Source of the DNA: Porcincola sp945869225
GTDB taxonomy: Bacteria; Bacillota; Clostridia; Lachnospirales; Lachnospiraceae
Direction of reading: 5' to 3'
DNA length: 64,000 nt
NCBI RefSeq assembly: GCF_052118625.1
Contig: NZ_JBQKGW010000011.1
Span: 1-64,000 of the forward strand
Shown here: positions 16,539 to 25,048 of the stretch, one piece after another
How the letters are laid out: the number at the start of each line of letters is the position of its first letter
Position numbering within the stretch: the first letter of the stretch is position 1
Program-made: the position numbers and the translations under genes
Notes under the pieces: generated by a model
The model's input: only the letters and a program-made list of their open reading frames with translations
Databases searched by the model: none
Told to the model about the DNA's origin: nothing

Positions 16539-17507
16539 ATGGGTTCAACTGAACGTGTTAAGAAAGGCGGGAAGCTCTCGGGCAGGACGATGGGATTTCT
16601 CATCCTGCTCCTTCTGGTCGTCGCCTCCTGGGCGGTTTTCAAGGCCATCACGCCCGGCAACTTCGGTTCGCCGAAAAATCTGCTCAGCTACTTTGAATCG
16701 TCTCTGATGATTTCAGCTGGGGCTGCCGGTTTCTATTTTGTCATGGTCATGGGGATGTTCGACTTCTCCATCGGCGCCAACATCATGTTGTCCGCCATCG
16801 TGGGAACGACACTGGCATCCCGTTTCAACATGGGATACTTCGGGCTGATCGCCGGCTGCATCCTGACAGGGGCGATTGTCGGGCTTTTGAACGGATTTTT
16901 CTATGTGAAGCTTCACATCCCGTCGATGATCGTCACGACCGGGCTTGCACTGATCTACGAGTCCATTGCAAGCTACATCGCGGGGGGTCAGTCAGCGACG
17001 CTTCCGTCCAACCTCCGGAAGCTCGGGGCGATGCCGGGCGACCTGATACTGGCTGTCATCGCATTCCTGGTGGCTTACCTTCTTCTGAATTATACGAAGA
17101 TCGGAACCTATACGTACGCCATCGGGTCCAATGAGTTTGTCGCGAAGAACATGGGCATCAATGTCAATCTCTACAAGGTCATCGCGTTTGTGATATCCGG
17201 GGCGTTTTTCGGAATCGAGGCGATCCTGACAATCAGCTATGGCTCCTCGATGGTCGCGGAGACGGGCATGGCGTCCATGAGCCGCAACTTCTATCCGACG
17301 ATGGGCTGCTTCCTCGGCCTTGCGCTGAAGAAATACGGAATCCCGATCCCGGCGATCATCATCGGTGAGTTCTTCCTGCAGATCATCTATTACGGTTTTG
17401 TGGCGCTCGGCGCGCCGACGGCCGTGAACGATGTCATCTCAGGCCTGGCGCTGCTGATTATCGTCACGCTGACAACAAAGGTCGGCAAGGGCGAGATTGT
17501 CAAGTGA
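16539..17507 (+). CDS. Sugar ABC transporter permease 1
   Basis: Membrane subunit of the BPD_transp_2 (RbsC/AraH/XylH) type. The 322 residues form about eight to ten hydrophobic segments. The signature GMFDFSIGANIMLSAIVG near residue 72 is the conserved loop that normally reads D-S-x-G. Later segments include IPSMIVTTGLALIYESIA and GIPIPAIIIGEF. It lies 18 bp before the ATPase gene. It differs from the second permease at 19037, so the transporter is probably a heterodimer. The start has a modest GAGG site; no better one is nearby. Confidence 0.88.
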   Translation: MGSTERVKKGGKLSGRTMGFLILLLLVVASWAVFKAITPGNFGSPKNLLSYFESSLMISAGAAGFYFVMVMGMFDFSIGANIMLSAIVGTTLASRFNMGYFGLIAGCILTGAIVGLLNGFFYVKLHIPSMIVTTGLALIYESIASYIAGGQSATLPSNLRKLGAMPGDLILAVIAFLVAYLLLNYTKIGTYTYAIGSNEFVAKNMGINVNLYKVIAFVISGAFFGIEAILTISYGSSMVAETGMASMSRNFYPTMGCFLGLALKKYGIPIPAIIIGEFFLQIIYYGFVALGAPTAVNDVISGLALLIIVTLTTKVGKGEIVK

Positions 17508-17525
17508 TCGGAGGAGGAGAAGGAC

Positions 17526-19025
17526 ATGAGTGAAGTCAGATTACAGATCCAGCATCTTTCGAAGACCTTCGGAATCACGAAAGCGGTGCAGGATGTTTCA
17601 TTTACAATCAACAAGGGTGAGATTCACGCGCTGATCGGTGAAAATGGATCCGGCAAGTCGACTCTGACCAACATGCTGACGGGTATTTATTCCATCGACA
17701 GCGGGCATTTCATCCTGGACGGGAAGGAGATCCACCCGAAGAATCAGGTCGCGGCCAACGACGAGGGTGTCTCGATCATCGTGCAGGAGCTCGGAACGCT
17801 TTCCGGCCTGACGGTCGCCGAGAACATCTTTCTCGGACATGAGGACCGGTTCGTGCACATGGGAATCAAGAACACGAATGCGATGAACCGGGAGGCGCAG
17901 AAGCTGCTGGATGATTACGGGTTCGGGCGCATCAAGGCCGGCGATATGGTGGATGACTACAACTTTGAGGACCGCAAGCTGGTTGAGATCGTCAAGGCAA
18001 CATACTTCAAGCCGAAGATCGTGGTTGTCGACGAGACGACGACAGCGCTGTCCCAGGAAGGCCGTGAGGAGCTGTACAAGGTGATGAAGCGCATCCGCGG
18101 CGAGGGCGGGACAATCATCTTCATCTCCCATGACCTGGAGGAGGTGCTCAGGCTCTCAGATACCATCACGATTCTGCGCGACGGTGTGTACATCGATACG
18201 GTGAGCGCAAGCCAGGTTTCAGAGGAGGATCTTAAGCGCCTGATGGTCGGCCGTGAGGTGACCGGAAACTACTACCGCGCGGATTATGGCGAGCCGGTCA
18301 GCAAGGAGGTCGTGCTTTCCGTCAAGGATGTGACCGTCCCGGGGCAGATCGAACATGTCTCGTTCGACCTGCACAAGGGAGAGATCCTCGGCTTTGGCGG
18401 ACTGTCAGAGTCGGGTATGCACGAAGTCGGGAAGGCATGCTTCGGAGCCTCATTTGACAGGACAGGCTCTGTGACGCTGGCAGACGGAACACCGGTCAAC
18501 AGTATTCCGACAGCAATTTCCCACAGCATCGCCTATACCTCGAAGGACCGCGACAACGAGTCGGTGGTCATGAACCAGAGCATCGGCGACAACATCTGTC
18601 TGCCGTCCCTGGATCAGCTCAGATCGGTGGGATGTTTCCTGAGCGGCAGAAAGATGAAGAACTTCGCGAACAAGTACGCGAAGGAGATGTCCGTCAAGAT
18701 GGTCAACACAGACCAGTTTGTCTCGGACCTGTCGGGCGGGAATAAGCAGAAGGTAGTCCTGGCCAGGTGGATCGGAAAGAATTCGGATATCCTGGTGCTC
18801 GACAGCCCGACGAGAGGCATCGACATCAAGGTCAAGCAGGATATCTACCAGCTGATGGATCAGATGAGAAAGGAAGGCAAGTCGATCATCATGATCTCCG
18901 AGGAGCTGATGGAGCTGATCGGCATGTGTGACCGGATCCTGATTATGAAGGACGGGAAGATCAGCGGAGAACTGGAGCGCAATCGGGACCTCGATGAGAA
19001 CAGACTGATTGAGAAGATGGTGTAA
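17526..19025 (+). CDS. Sugar ABC transporter ATP-binding protein (double NBD)
   Basis: Tandem ATPase that energises the pentose transporter, RbsA/MglA/AraG class, 499 residues as usual. The first half has a good Walker A (GENGSGKST, residues 38-46) and Walker B (IVVVDETT), but a degenerate signature (EDRKLVEI). The second half has a degenerate Walker A (GLSESGMHEVG) and an intact signature (LSGGNKQKVVLARW). This asymmetry is normal for the family and gives one working composite site. It sits between two permease genes, 11 bp before the second, and follows GGAGGAGAAGG. Confidence 0.92.
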   Translation: MSEVRLQIQHLSKTFGITKAVQDVSFTINKGEIHALIGENGSGKSTLTNMLTGIYSIDSGHFILDGKEIHPKNQVAANDEGVSIIVQELGTLSGLTVAENIFLGHEDRFVHMGIKNTNAMNREAQKLLDDYGFGRIKAGDMVDDYNFEDRKLVEIVKATYFKPKIVVVDETTTALSQEGREELYKVMKRIRGEGGTIIFISHDLEEVLRLSDTITILRDGVYIDTVSASQVSEEDLKRLMVGREVTGNYYRADYGEPVSKEVVLSVKDVTVPGQIEHVSFDLHKGEILGFGGLSESGMHEVGKACFGASFDRTGSVTLADGTPVNSIPTAISHSIAYTSKDRDNESVVMNQSIGDNICLPSLDQLRSVGCFLSGRKMKNFANKYAKEMSVKMVNTDQFVSDLSGGNKQKVVLARWIGKNSDILVLDSPTRGIDIKVKQDIYQLMDQMRKEGKSIIMISEELMELIGMCDRILIMKDGKISGELERNRDLDENRLIEKMV

Positions 19026-19036
19026 GGAGGAGAGTC

Positions 19037-20011
19037 ATGGCTGAAAAAAGCATAGCAAAAACAGCTTCCCGTGAGGAGGAGCTGAAAAAGGTATCCAGAG
19101 CGATGCTGATGCGCCAGCTGCTCCCGGCTGTGGGGCTTGTCGTGGTCTTCATCGTCTTCAATATCCTGACGAAGGGCAGGATGGTCTCCAAGTTCAGCCT
19201 GGTCATGTCCCAGGTTTATGTGACCATGATTGCCTCCACCGGCGTCTTCTTCATCATGACGATGGGCGGGCTGGACTTCTCCCAGGGCTCGATCCTGGGT
19301 ATGGCGTCCATTGTGGTCTGCATGGTGTCGAAGGTCAGCATTCCGCTGTCGATCCTTGCGGGGATCGGGACCGGCGCGGCGATCGGGGCGATGAACGGAT
19401 TCTTCTATGTCAATCGGAAGATCAAGTCCTTTATCGTCACAATTTGCACGATGTTCCTCTTCCGCGGTATCATCAAGTACATGACGTCGAATTCTCCGGT
19501 CATGGGGGACATCAAGCTGACGATGCTCGGCATGAACGAAACTCTGAAAATGGTCTGCACGCTGGTTGTCATCGTGCTCGGCCTTCTGGCCTTTCGCTTC
19601 ACGAAATTCGGTATCCATCTCAAAGCGATCGGAGCCGGTGAGAAGGCAGCGAAGTACGCAGGCATCCGGACAGACCGGATGAAGTTCCTGGTCTATGTGC
19701 TGGCAGGCGCCATCACAGGATTTGCGGCGTTCATCAATGCAATCAAGGTCGGTTCGGTCACCGCTTCCGGCGGCAACCAGCTCGAGACCCAGATCCTGAT
19801 TGCGCTGGTTCTCGGCGGGATGCCGATCTCCGGCGGCGCAAAGTCCAGCTTCCTGAATGTCATCATCGGATCGCTGCTCTACACGGTATTGATTTCCGGT
19901 CTGAACATGATGGGACTGACCACGCAGGCAATGCAGCTGGTTCAGGGTGTTGTGTTCCTGATCTTTGTCACCGTCTTCGCGGACAGACAGTCGCTGCAGG
20001 TCATCAAGTAA
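19037..20011 (+). CDS. Sugar ABC transporter permease 2
   Basis: Second BPD_transp_2-type permease, 324 residues. The loop GGLDFSQGSILGMASIVVCM near residue 76 is the family signature. Typical later segments are IKSFIVTICTMFLFRGI and a C-terminal run with GGMPISGGAKSSFLNVIIGS. The N-terminus is long and charged (residues 1-30). It overlaps nothing and is followed 22 bp later by araA. With permease 1 it would form a heteromeric channel; most RbsC-type systems have a single permease gene. Confidence 0.88.
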   Translation: MAEKSIAKTASREEELKKVSRAMLMRQLLPAVGLVVVFIVFNILTKGRMVSKFSLVMSQVYVTMIASTGVFFIMTMGGLDFSQGSILGMASIVVCMVSKVSIPLSILAGIGTGAAIGAMNGFFYVNRKIKSFIVTICTMFLFRGIIKYMTSNSPVMGDIKLTMLGMNETLKMVCTLVVIVLGLLAFRFTKFGIHLKAIGAGEKAAKYAGIRTDRMKFLVYVLAGAITGFAAFINAIKVGSVTASGGNQLETQILIALVLGGMPISGGAKSSFLNVIIGSLLYTVLISGLNMMGLTTQAMQLVQGVVFLIFVTVFADRQSLQVIK

Positions 20012-20033
20012 ATCGTATACGAGGAGATTTTAC

Positions 20034-21464
20034 ATGGAAAAGTTATATTTTATCCCGGGAAGCCAGGATCTTTATGGCAGAGAGTGTCTTCAGTCCGTCA
20101 GGGAGGACTGTCAGAAGATGACAGATTTCCTGAATGAGAAGCTGGGTGATGTGATCCGGATCGAGCTGCTTCCGACTGTTGAGACGTCCGAGATTTGCGT
20201 CGAGGATATGAAGAAGGTCATGGTCGACGATGACTGCGTCGGCGTCATCACCTGGATGCATACATTTTCCCCGGCGAAAATGTGGATCAAGGGGCTTCAG
20301 CTTCTTCAAAAGCCGCTCCTGCATCTTCACACGCAGGCCAATGAGAAGCTGCCGTATGATTCCATTGATATGGACTTCATGAACCTGAATCAGGCGGCAC
20401 ACGGTGACCGCGAGTACGGCTTTATTCTTGCAAAGCTTGGCATCCGCCACGAGGTGGTTGCGGGCTTCTATCAGCATGAGGCGGTCATTGAAAAGATCCG
20501 CCGTTTCGCACAGGTCGCGAAGGCAATCGGTCTCTCCCGCAGGACGCGCGTGGCGACATTTGGCAACAACATGCGCGATGTCGCGGTCACAGATGGCAAC
20601 CGTCTCGAATGCGAGATCAAGTACGGCTGGGAGGTCAAGTACTGGGGCATCGGCGAGATCGCAGATCTGGCCGGACAGGTGACAGATGACGAGATCGACG
20701 CGAAGATGGCGGACTATGAGAGCCGCTACACGATGGCGACAGATAACGTAGAGGCAGTCCGTACGCAGGCACGTTATCAGATCGCATTCGAGAAGTTCAT
20801 CGCCGCGAATGGTGTGACGGCCTTCACCGACAACTTCCAGGATCTGCACGGCCTCAGCCAGCTGCCTGGGCTTGCGGCACAGGATCTGATGGCGAAGGGC
20901 ATCGGGTTCGGACCGGAGGGCGACTACAAGATCAGTGCCTTCTCCTCCGTTCTCATGAAGATGGCAGAAGGAAGAAAAGGAGCGACCGGCTTCATCGAGG
21001 ATTATACTTACGATCTGACACCGGGACACGAGCTGGAGCTTGCCTCCCACATGCTGGAGGTGCCTGCATCCTTTGCGGCGGCAAAGCCTGAGATTCAGGT
21101 TCATCCGCTCGGCATCGGCGGCAAGGACGACCCGGCGCGCCTGGTCTTCGACGGTGTGACGGGAGATGGCATCCAGTGCACACTGATCGATCTGGGTGAT
21201 CATTTCCGGATCATCTGCGCGGACATCGAGCTGGTGAAACAGCCGCAGCCGATGCCAAAGCTGCCGGTGGCCCGGATCATGTACCGCCACAAGCCGAACT
21301 TCGAGATCGGAACCGCGGCATGGTGCTACGCAGGCGGTGCGCACCACTCCGTGGTCTCGACAGCCCTGAAGCGGGAGGACATCGCACTGTTCGCGAAGCT
21401 GACCGGGACGGAGCTTGTGACAATCGGCGACGATACGACAGAGGCAGATCTGGCGAAGATGTAA
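20034..21464 (+). CDS. araA: L-arabinose isomerase
   Basis: Converts L-arabinose to L-ribulose in the cytoplasm. The 476-residue product starts MEKLYFIPGSQDLYG, the typical AraA opening. It retains the metal and substrate residues in context: Glu in GFGPEGDYK, Glu in FIEDYTYDL, His in ELELASHMLEV and His in GGAHHSV. The EFGNNMRDVAV-like region (FGNNMRDVAVT) is also conserved. ATG 20034 follows GAGGAG. It lies 22 bp after permease 2, so uptake and first catabolic step are on one transcript. Ribulokinase and ribulose-5-phosphate epimerase genes are not in this window, so the rest of the pathway must be encoded elsewhere. Confidence 0.96.
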   Translation: MEKLYFIPGSQDLYGRECLQSVREDCQKMTDFLNEKLGDVIRIELLPTVETSEICVEDMKKVMVDDDCVGVITWMHTFSPAKMWIKGLQLLQKPLLHLHTQANEKLPYDSIDMDFMNLNQAAHGDREYGFILAKLGIRHEVVAGFYQHEAVIEKIRRFAQVAKAIGLSRRTRVATFGNNMRDVAVTDGNRLECEIKYGWEVKYWGIGEIADLAGQVTDDEIDAKMADYESRYTMATDNVEAVRTQARYQIAFEKFIAANGVTAFTDNFQDLHGLSQLPGLAAQDLMAKGIGFGPEGDYKISAFSSVLMKMAEGRKGATGFIEDYTYDLTPGHELELASHMLEVPASFAAAKPEIQVHPLGIGGKDDPARLVFDGVTGDGIQCTLIDLGDHFRIICADIELVKQPQPMPKLPVARIMYRHKPNFEIGTAAWCYAGGAHHSVVSTALKREDIALFAKLTGTELVTIGDDTTEADLAKM

Positions 21465-21473
21465 ACAGCGCAG

Positions 21474-21505
21474 CAGCAAGCCGTGGCATTGGCCGCGGCT
21501 TGCTG
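21474..21505 (+). terminator. Hairpin after araA
   Basis: A 13-bp stem (CAGCAAGCCGTGG with CCGCGGCTTGCTG, one wobble) and a CATTGG loop. There is no T-tract, so it may protect the 3' end rather than stop transcription fully. Confidence 0.5.
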
Positions 21506-21654
21506 TGTAAAACAGGAAACAAGACGCCAGCATTCCTGCAATCTACATACATGGTGCAGTTGTCATACATGTGTGTAAAATATTGAACAACGCGTCAACA
21601 TCCCTGCAGCCCGGGGCAAGATCATGCAGAAAACGAAGCGCAGGTGTGGGAAAC

Positions 21655-22815
21655 ATGAAATCAGGCAGTACAGACAGAGGAAAGCAACAGGACGGGGTAA
21701 GGCAGATGGCCGGACAGGAAGCGAAATATCAGAAAATCATCAACTGGGTCAGGCAGGAAATCGCGGACGGGTCACTGAGAAGCGGGGATAAGCTTCCGAG
21801 TGAGAAGGAGCTGAGCGAGCGCTTTGGCCTCAGCAGACAGACCGTCCGGCATGCGACCGGCGAGCTGGAAGCACAGCATATTGTCTCCAGGGTGCAGGGA
21901 AGCGGGACGTACATCGGCGGCGTCCGCCAGCGGGTCTATGAGCCGAGGTACATGAGTGTTGCTGTTTTGAGCACATTCTATGAGAGCTACATCTTTCCGC
22001 CGACTCTCAAGGGAATCGAGCGCGTTCTTTCAAAGAATGGATTCTCGATGCAGGTTTCATTCACGGATAACCGGGTCACGCGGGAACGGGAGATGCTTCG
22101 TCAGATTCTGGAAAAGGGGAATGTTGACGGCCTGATTGTGGAACCGGCCAAGAGTGCGCTTCCAAACCCGAACATGGATTTATATAGGGAAATCCAGGAG
22201 CGGAGTATCCCTGTCATCTTTTTTAATGCCAGTTATCCGAAGATTGAGGCTCCATGTGTGCGGATTGACGATCAGGCGGTTGCCCAAAGGGCGACACAGC
22301 TTCTGCTCGATGCGGGGCACCGGAAGATTGGAGCAATCTTCAAGTCGGACGACCGGCAGGGAGCGTTCCGGTATGCGGGGTACCTGGATGCCATGATGAG
22401 CGGAGGCGGGGAAGTCCACCAGCGTCATGTTGTCTGGGTGGATACTCCGATGACCACGAACCTTGGGGCGCTTGAGGACTACCTGTTTCAACGAATCGAA
22501 GGATGCTCGGCGGTGATGTGCTACAACGACGAGGTCGCCTACCAGGTGATCAATCTAGCATTGGAGCGCGGACTGCATGTGCCGCAGGAACTGTCCGTTG
22601 TCGGAATTGATGATTCCTACCTGGCGGGGATGGGGAAGGTACAGCTGACATCCTTTCCGCACCCGAAGGAAATGCTCGGCAGGAAGGTCGCCGAGAACCT
22701 GATGGAAATGTTCCGGAAGCCTGATTTTAACGGCAATTATCTGTTTGAGAGCGAGCCGGTGTACCGGGAGTCTGTGTGGGATTTGAAGAATCAGAGGGTT
22801 TACAAGGGACAATAA
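21655..22815 (+). CDS. araR: AraR-type GntR/LacI-chimera arabinose repressor
   Basis: Transcriptional repressor released by L-arabinose. The 386 residues combine an N-terminal GntR winged helix (KYQKIINWVRQEI to GSGTYIGG) with a LacI-type sugar-binding domain (SVAVLSTFYESYIFPPTLKGIE, DGLIVEPAKS, GYLDAM, GIDDSYLAG). That chimera is diagnostic of AraR. It follows araA and the transporter genes and would bind the TTTGT-N4-ACAAA site at 14776. The start is uncertain: ATG 21655 has an AGGTG site, ATG 21706 (MAGQEAKYQK) would remove 17 residues, and the frame is open back to 21571. A separate promoter may exist near 21560. Confidence 0.88.
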   Translation: MKSGSTDRGKQQDGVRQMAGQEAKYQKIINWVRQEIADGSLRSGDKLPSEKELSERFGLSRQTVRHATGELEAQHIVSRVQGSGTYIGGVRQRVYEPRYMSVAVLSTFYESYIFPPTLKGIERVLSKNGFSMQVSFTDNRVTREREMLRQILEKGNVDGLIVEPAKSALPNPNMDLYREIQERSIPVIFFNASYPKIEAPCVRIDDQAVAQRATQLLLDAGHRKIGAIFKSDDRQGAFRYAGYLDAMMSGGGEVHQRHVVWVDTPMTTNLGALEDYLFQRIEGCSAVMCYNDEVAYQVINLALERGLHVPQELSVVGIDDSYLAGMGKVQLTSFPHPKEMLGRKVAENLMEMFRKPDFNGNYLFESEPVYRESVWDLKNQRVYKGQ

Positions 22816-22818
22816 TAG

Positions 22819-22856
22819 AAAAGCTTCTGAAGACACAATGCTTCAGGAGCTTTTTG
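22819..22856 (+). terminator. Terminator between araR and the convergent LytTR gene
   Basis: A 14-bp stem (AAAAGCTTCTGAAG with CTTCAGGAGCTTTT, one wobble) and an 8-base loop, ending in T. A-rich and T-rich flanks let it work in both directions. Confidence 0.8.
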
Positions 22857-22867
22857 TGGTGGGCTGC

Positions 22868-23686
22868 CTAGACCTTTTCACTGTCAAAGAACCGGTATAC
22901 GGCCTTGTGAATATCAGGGATCTTTCTGGATGGAATCAGGATGTGCTGTCCGTTCGTCAGGATAAGTTCCTGGTCCTTGAAGCTGGCAATCTTGCTCATG
23001 TTGATGATGTTGAATCGGCTGATTCGAAGAAAGACCGGGCTGAGCTTCGGTTCAAATGTCTTCAGAAGTTCCTTTGTCCGGATGACCGAGTCCTTCAGAT
23101 AGATCGCTGTATACTTGTTCTCGGATTCCAGCAAAAAAATCTCGGGCTCCCTTAAGTAATGACGGGACTTTTCCGTATCCGTGACGATCAGAAGGCCCGG
23201 ATCCGTCTTCTCTTTGATCTGCCGGTTGATGTATTCCCGAACAAAGGAGCTCATCTTCAGTGGAAAATGCTCCTCTTTCGTCACTTTCCATTCACCGATC
23301 GGACTGGTATTGGAGAGGTGCACGAGCTTCAAGCCATCTTTCTCCAGACGCCAGACGGCTACCAGGCGCTGCTCGCCGTCAAATGCAGCCCCGGTATGGT
23401 CGACACTGACAACATGATATGTCCCGATGATTGTACAGATGCAGCCGTTATTCTGGGAGATCAGGTATCGCTGATTGGTCAGGCGAGATGGAGACAGGTC
23501 ACGAAGTACCTTCTCGATATCATCATGAAATTCCTTGAAGCCGATATCAAACTGTCCGCGCTGGGCCCCGATCCAGGTAATGTCCGGGGCAGCTGCTGCG
23601 TAAACCGGATCGGGGTTCCCGCTGTAGAATGCCTCCATGAATTCAGAAGTCAGACGAATGGCTTCATTTGCCAGATGTTTTTTCAT
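22868..23686 (-). CDS. LytTR-family regulator with N-terminal NTF2/SnoaL-like domain
   Basis: DNA-binding regulator with an unusual sensor. The 272 residues start MKKHLANEAIRLTSEFMEAFYSGN, followed by a compact alpha-beta domain with the layout of NTF2/SnoaL-like ligand-binding cones (ITWIGAQRGQF, the CIITGTYHVVS-like strand, LVAVWRLEKDGLKLVHLSNT). The C-terminal third is a LytTR domain (EIFLLESENKYTAIYLKDSVIRTKELL and SPVFLRISRFNIINMSKIASF). There is no response-receiver domain, so it is probably a one-component sensor. The ATG at 23686 has GGAGG just upstream; the longer frame has no site. It is divergent from the membrane-protein gene at 23863, with paired 21-bp repeats between them. Confidence 0.82.
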   Translation of the reverse strand: MKKHLANEAIRLTSEFMEAFYSGNPDPVYAAAAPDITWIGAQRGQFDIGFKEFHDDIEKVLRDLSPSRLTNQRYLISQNNGCICTIIGTYHVVSVDHTGAAFDGEQRLVAVWRLEKDGLKLVHLSNTSPIGEWKVTKEEHFPLKMSSFVREYINRQIKEKTDPGLLIVTDTEKSRHYLREPEIFLLESENKYTAIYLKDSVIRTKELLKTFEPKLSPVFLRISRFNIINMSKIASFKDQELILTNGQHILIPSRKIPDIHKAVYRFFDSEKV

Positions 23687-23775
23687 ATCGAACCTCCATA
23701 CCAGGGATTGATACACAATTATTATATACGAAACCGGAAGGAAAAGGACATGTAAAACATCAATTTGTTGTCGAT

Positions 23776-23809
23776 TCATTCTGGTTTTGTCATCACTCAT
23801 TCTGATTTT
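23776..23809. promoter_or_regulatory. LytTR-type direct repeats, 21-bp period
   Basis: TCATTCTGGTTTT (23776-23788) and TCATTCTGATTTT (23797-23809) are direct repeats exactly 21 bp apart, two turns of helix. LytTR proteins such as AgrA bind paired direct repeats with this spacing. The second copy overlaps the poor -35 region of the promoter for the gene at 23863 (TATACT at 23822-23827), the place expected for an activator. Confidence 0.55.
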
Positions 23810-23862
23810 CTGAAGTCGTGCTATACTGTTGTCAGCATAGACTTTCAAGGGAGGAGCTGGCT

Positions 23863-24786
23863 ATGTTTCAGAAAGAAAAGGATGTGCTGCGATATATCCG
23901 GAGGCTTCGCTATCGCGTAAGACTGAATAAAAAGACGTTCAAGCTGCTTATGGTACTCAGGACGCTGGTGATTCTGACACTGGTGCTGAATGTGCTCCAG
24001 AGAAACTATGAGGCGGCTGCGCTTTGCATCCTTTCACTGATCCTGTTCCTGATGCCATCCTTCTTTGAAAAACAGCTGAAGATCGAGATTCCGCCGCTGT
24101 TTGAGGGAATCATCTACTGCTTCATATTTGCGGCGGAAATCCTGGGAGAGGTGAACCATTTCTACACATTGATCCCGGGATGGGATACGATCCTGCACAC
24201 GCTGAACGGCTTTCTGTGTGCAGCAATCGGATTTGCGATGGTCGATTTACTGAACCGGCACAGCAGCAGGCTGAATCTTTCCCCGCTCTATCTGGCGGTT
24301 GTCGCTTTCTGCTTCTCGATGACGATCGGTGTTCTGTGGGAATTCTTTGAGTTTTTCTGTGACCAGTTCTTCTTTCTGGACATGCAGAAGGATTTCATTG
24401 TGAAGACGATCGGCTCGGTGACGCTTGATCCGACGCACAGTCAGAAGCCCTTTGTCATCCGGAACATCGCCCGGACGGTGATTGAGACGGCGGACGGAAA
24501 GAGCTATGTGGTGAACGGAGGATATCTCGATATCGGGATTATCGATACGATGAAGGATCTGCTAGTAAACTTTGTCGGAGCGGTTGTCTTCAGTATACTG
24601 GGCTATATCTATGTTAAAACACGTGATGAGAACAGCCTTGCCGGCAAGCTGATGATCCACCGGCTGACGGCGATGGAGGTCGAGGAAGTTGATGCCTTTG
24701 TCGACCAGCAGGAAGCGGAGCGGGAGGAGCAGCTTGAAAAAGCCCGGGCGATTCGAAAAAAGTCCAGAAACCGGAAGAAATCCTGA
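23863..24786 (+). CDS. Polytopic membrane protein, probable LytTR target
   Basis: Unknown function. The 307 residues contain about six hydrophobic segments (near residues 28-50, 58-72, 80-95, 105-128, 146-170 and 225-250) and end in a charged coiled stretch rich in Glu, Arg and Lys (about 265-307). The GVLWEFFEFFCDQ motif followed by a loop and DTMKDLLVNFVGA resembles the small YjdF/DUF2238 membrane family, where acidic and aromatic residues lie in the membrane. ATG 23863 follows GGGAGGAG. Divergence from the LytTR regulator and the repeats between them suggest it is the regulated partner. No enzyme activity can be claimed. Confidence 0.75.
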   Translation: MFQKEKDVLRYIRRLRYRVRLNKKTFKLLMVLRTLVILTLVLNVLQRNYEAAALCILSLILFLMPSFFEKQLKIEIPPLFEGIIYCFIFAAEILGEVNHFYTLIPGWDTILHTLNGFLCAAIGFAMVDLLNRHSSRLNLSPLYLAVVAFCFSMTIGVLWEFFEFFCDQFFFLDMQKDFIVKTIGSVTLDPTHSQKPFVIRNIARTVIETADGKSYVVNGGYLDIGIIDTMKDLLVNFVGAVVFSILGYIYVKTRDENSLAGKLMIHRLTAMEVEEVDAFVDQQEAEREEQLEKARAIRKKSRNRKKS

Positions 24787-24834
24787 ACACAGATGAATAG
24801 ATTCAGATCGCATCCCTGGAAGCACAAAAAGGTG

Positions 24835-24863
24835 TTGACAGGGATGTTTTTGAATGCTATTGT
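24835..24863 (+). promoter_or_regulatory. Promoter of the GntR/ABC operon
   Basis: TTGACA (24835-24840, consensus), 17 bp, TATTGT (24858-24863). Confidence 0.7.
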
Positions 24864-24880
24864 ACTAATCAGTTAATACA
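24861..24880. promoter_or_regulatory. Operator overlapping the GntR/ABC promoter
   Basis: TGTACTAATCAGTTAATACA is an inverted repeat (TGTACTAA with TTAATACA, one mismatch, 4-bp centre) that overlaps the -10 box. Its place and symmetry fit autorepression by the YtrA-type protein encoded just downstream. An AACAATACAACAATACAA-type simple repeat follows at 24880-24905. Confidence 0.5.
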
Positions 24881-25048
24881 ACAACACAACAATACAACAA
24901 TACAAAACGCAAATACACGTCCGCCGGTCTTCGGTATGCAGGGACAACCCGGAATACATGCATTAGGATGCACCTGATGTGGAGCATGAGAGAGATGCCG
25001 GGACACGAAGGGCAGAGACGACGGATGTGGGAGAGGGGGCGCTTCGAT

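Noticed and set aside
20043..21533. A 496-residue open frame on the minus strand, antisense to araA.
   Set aside because: It has no ribosome site or recognisable domain and is a by-product of the codon use of the strongly supported araA gene.
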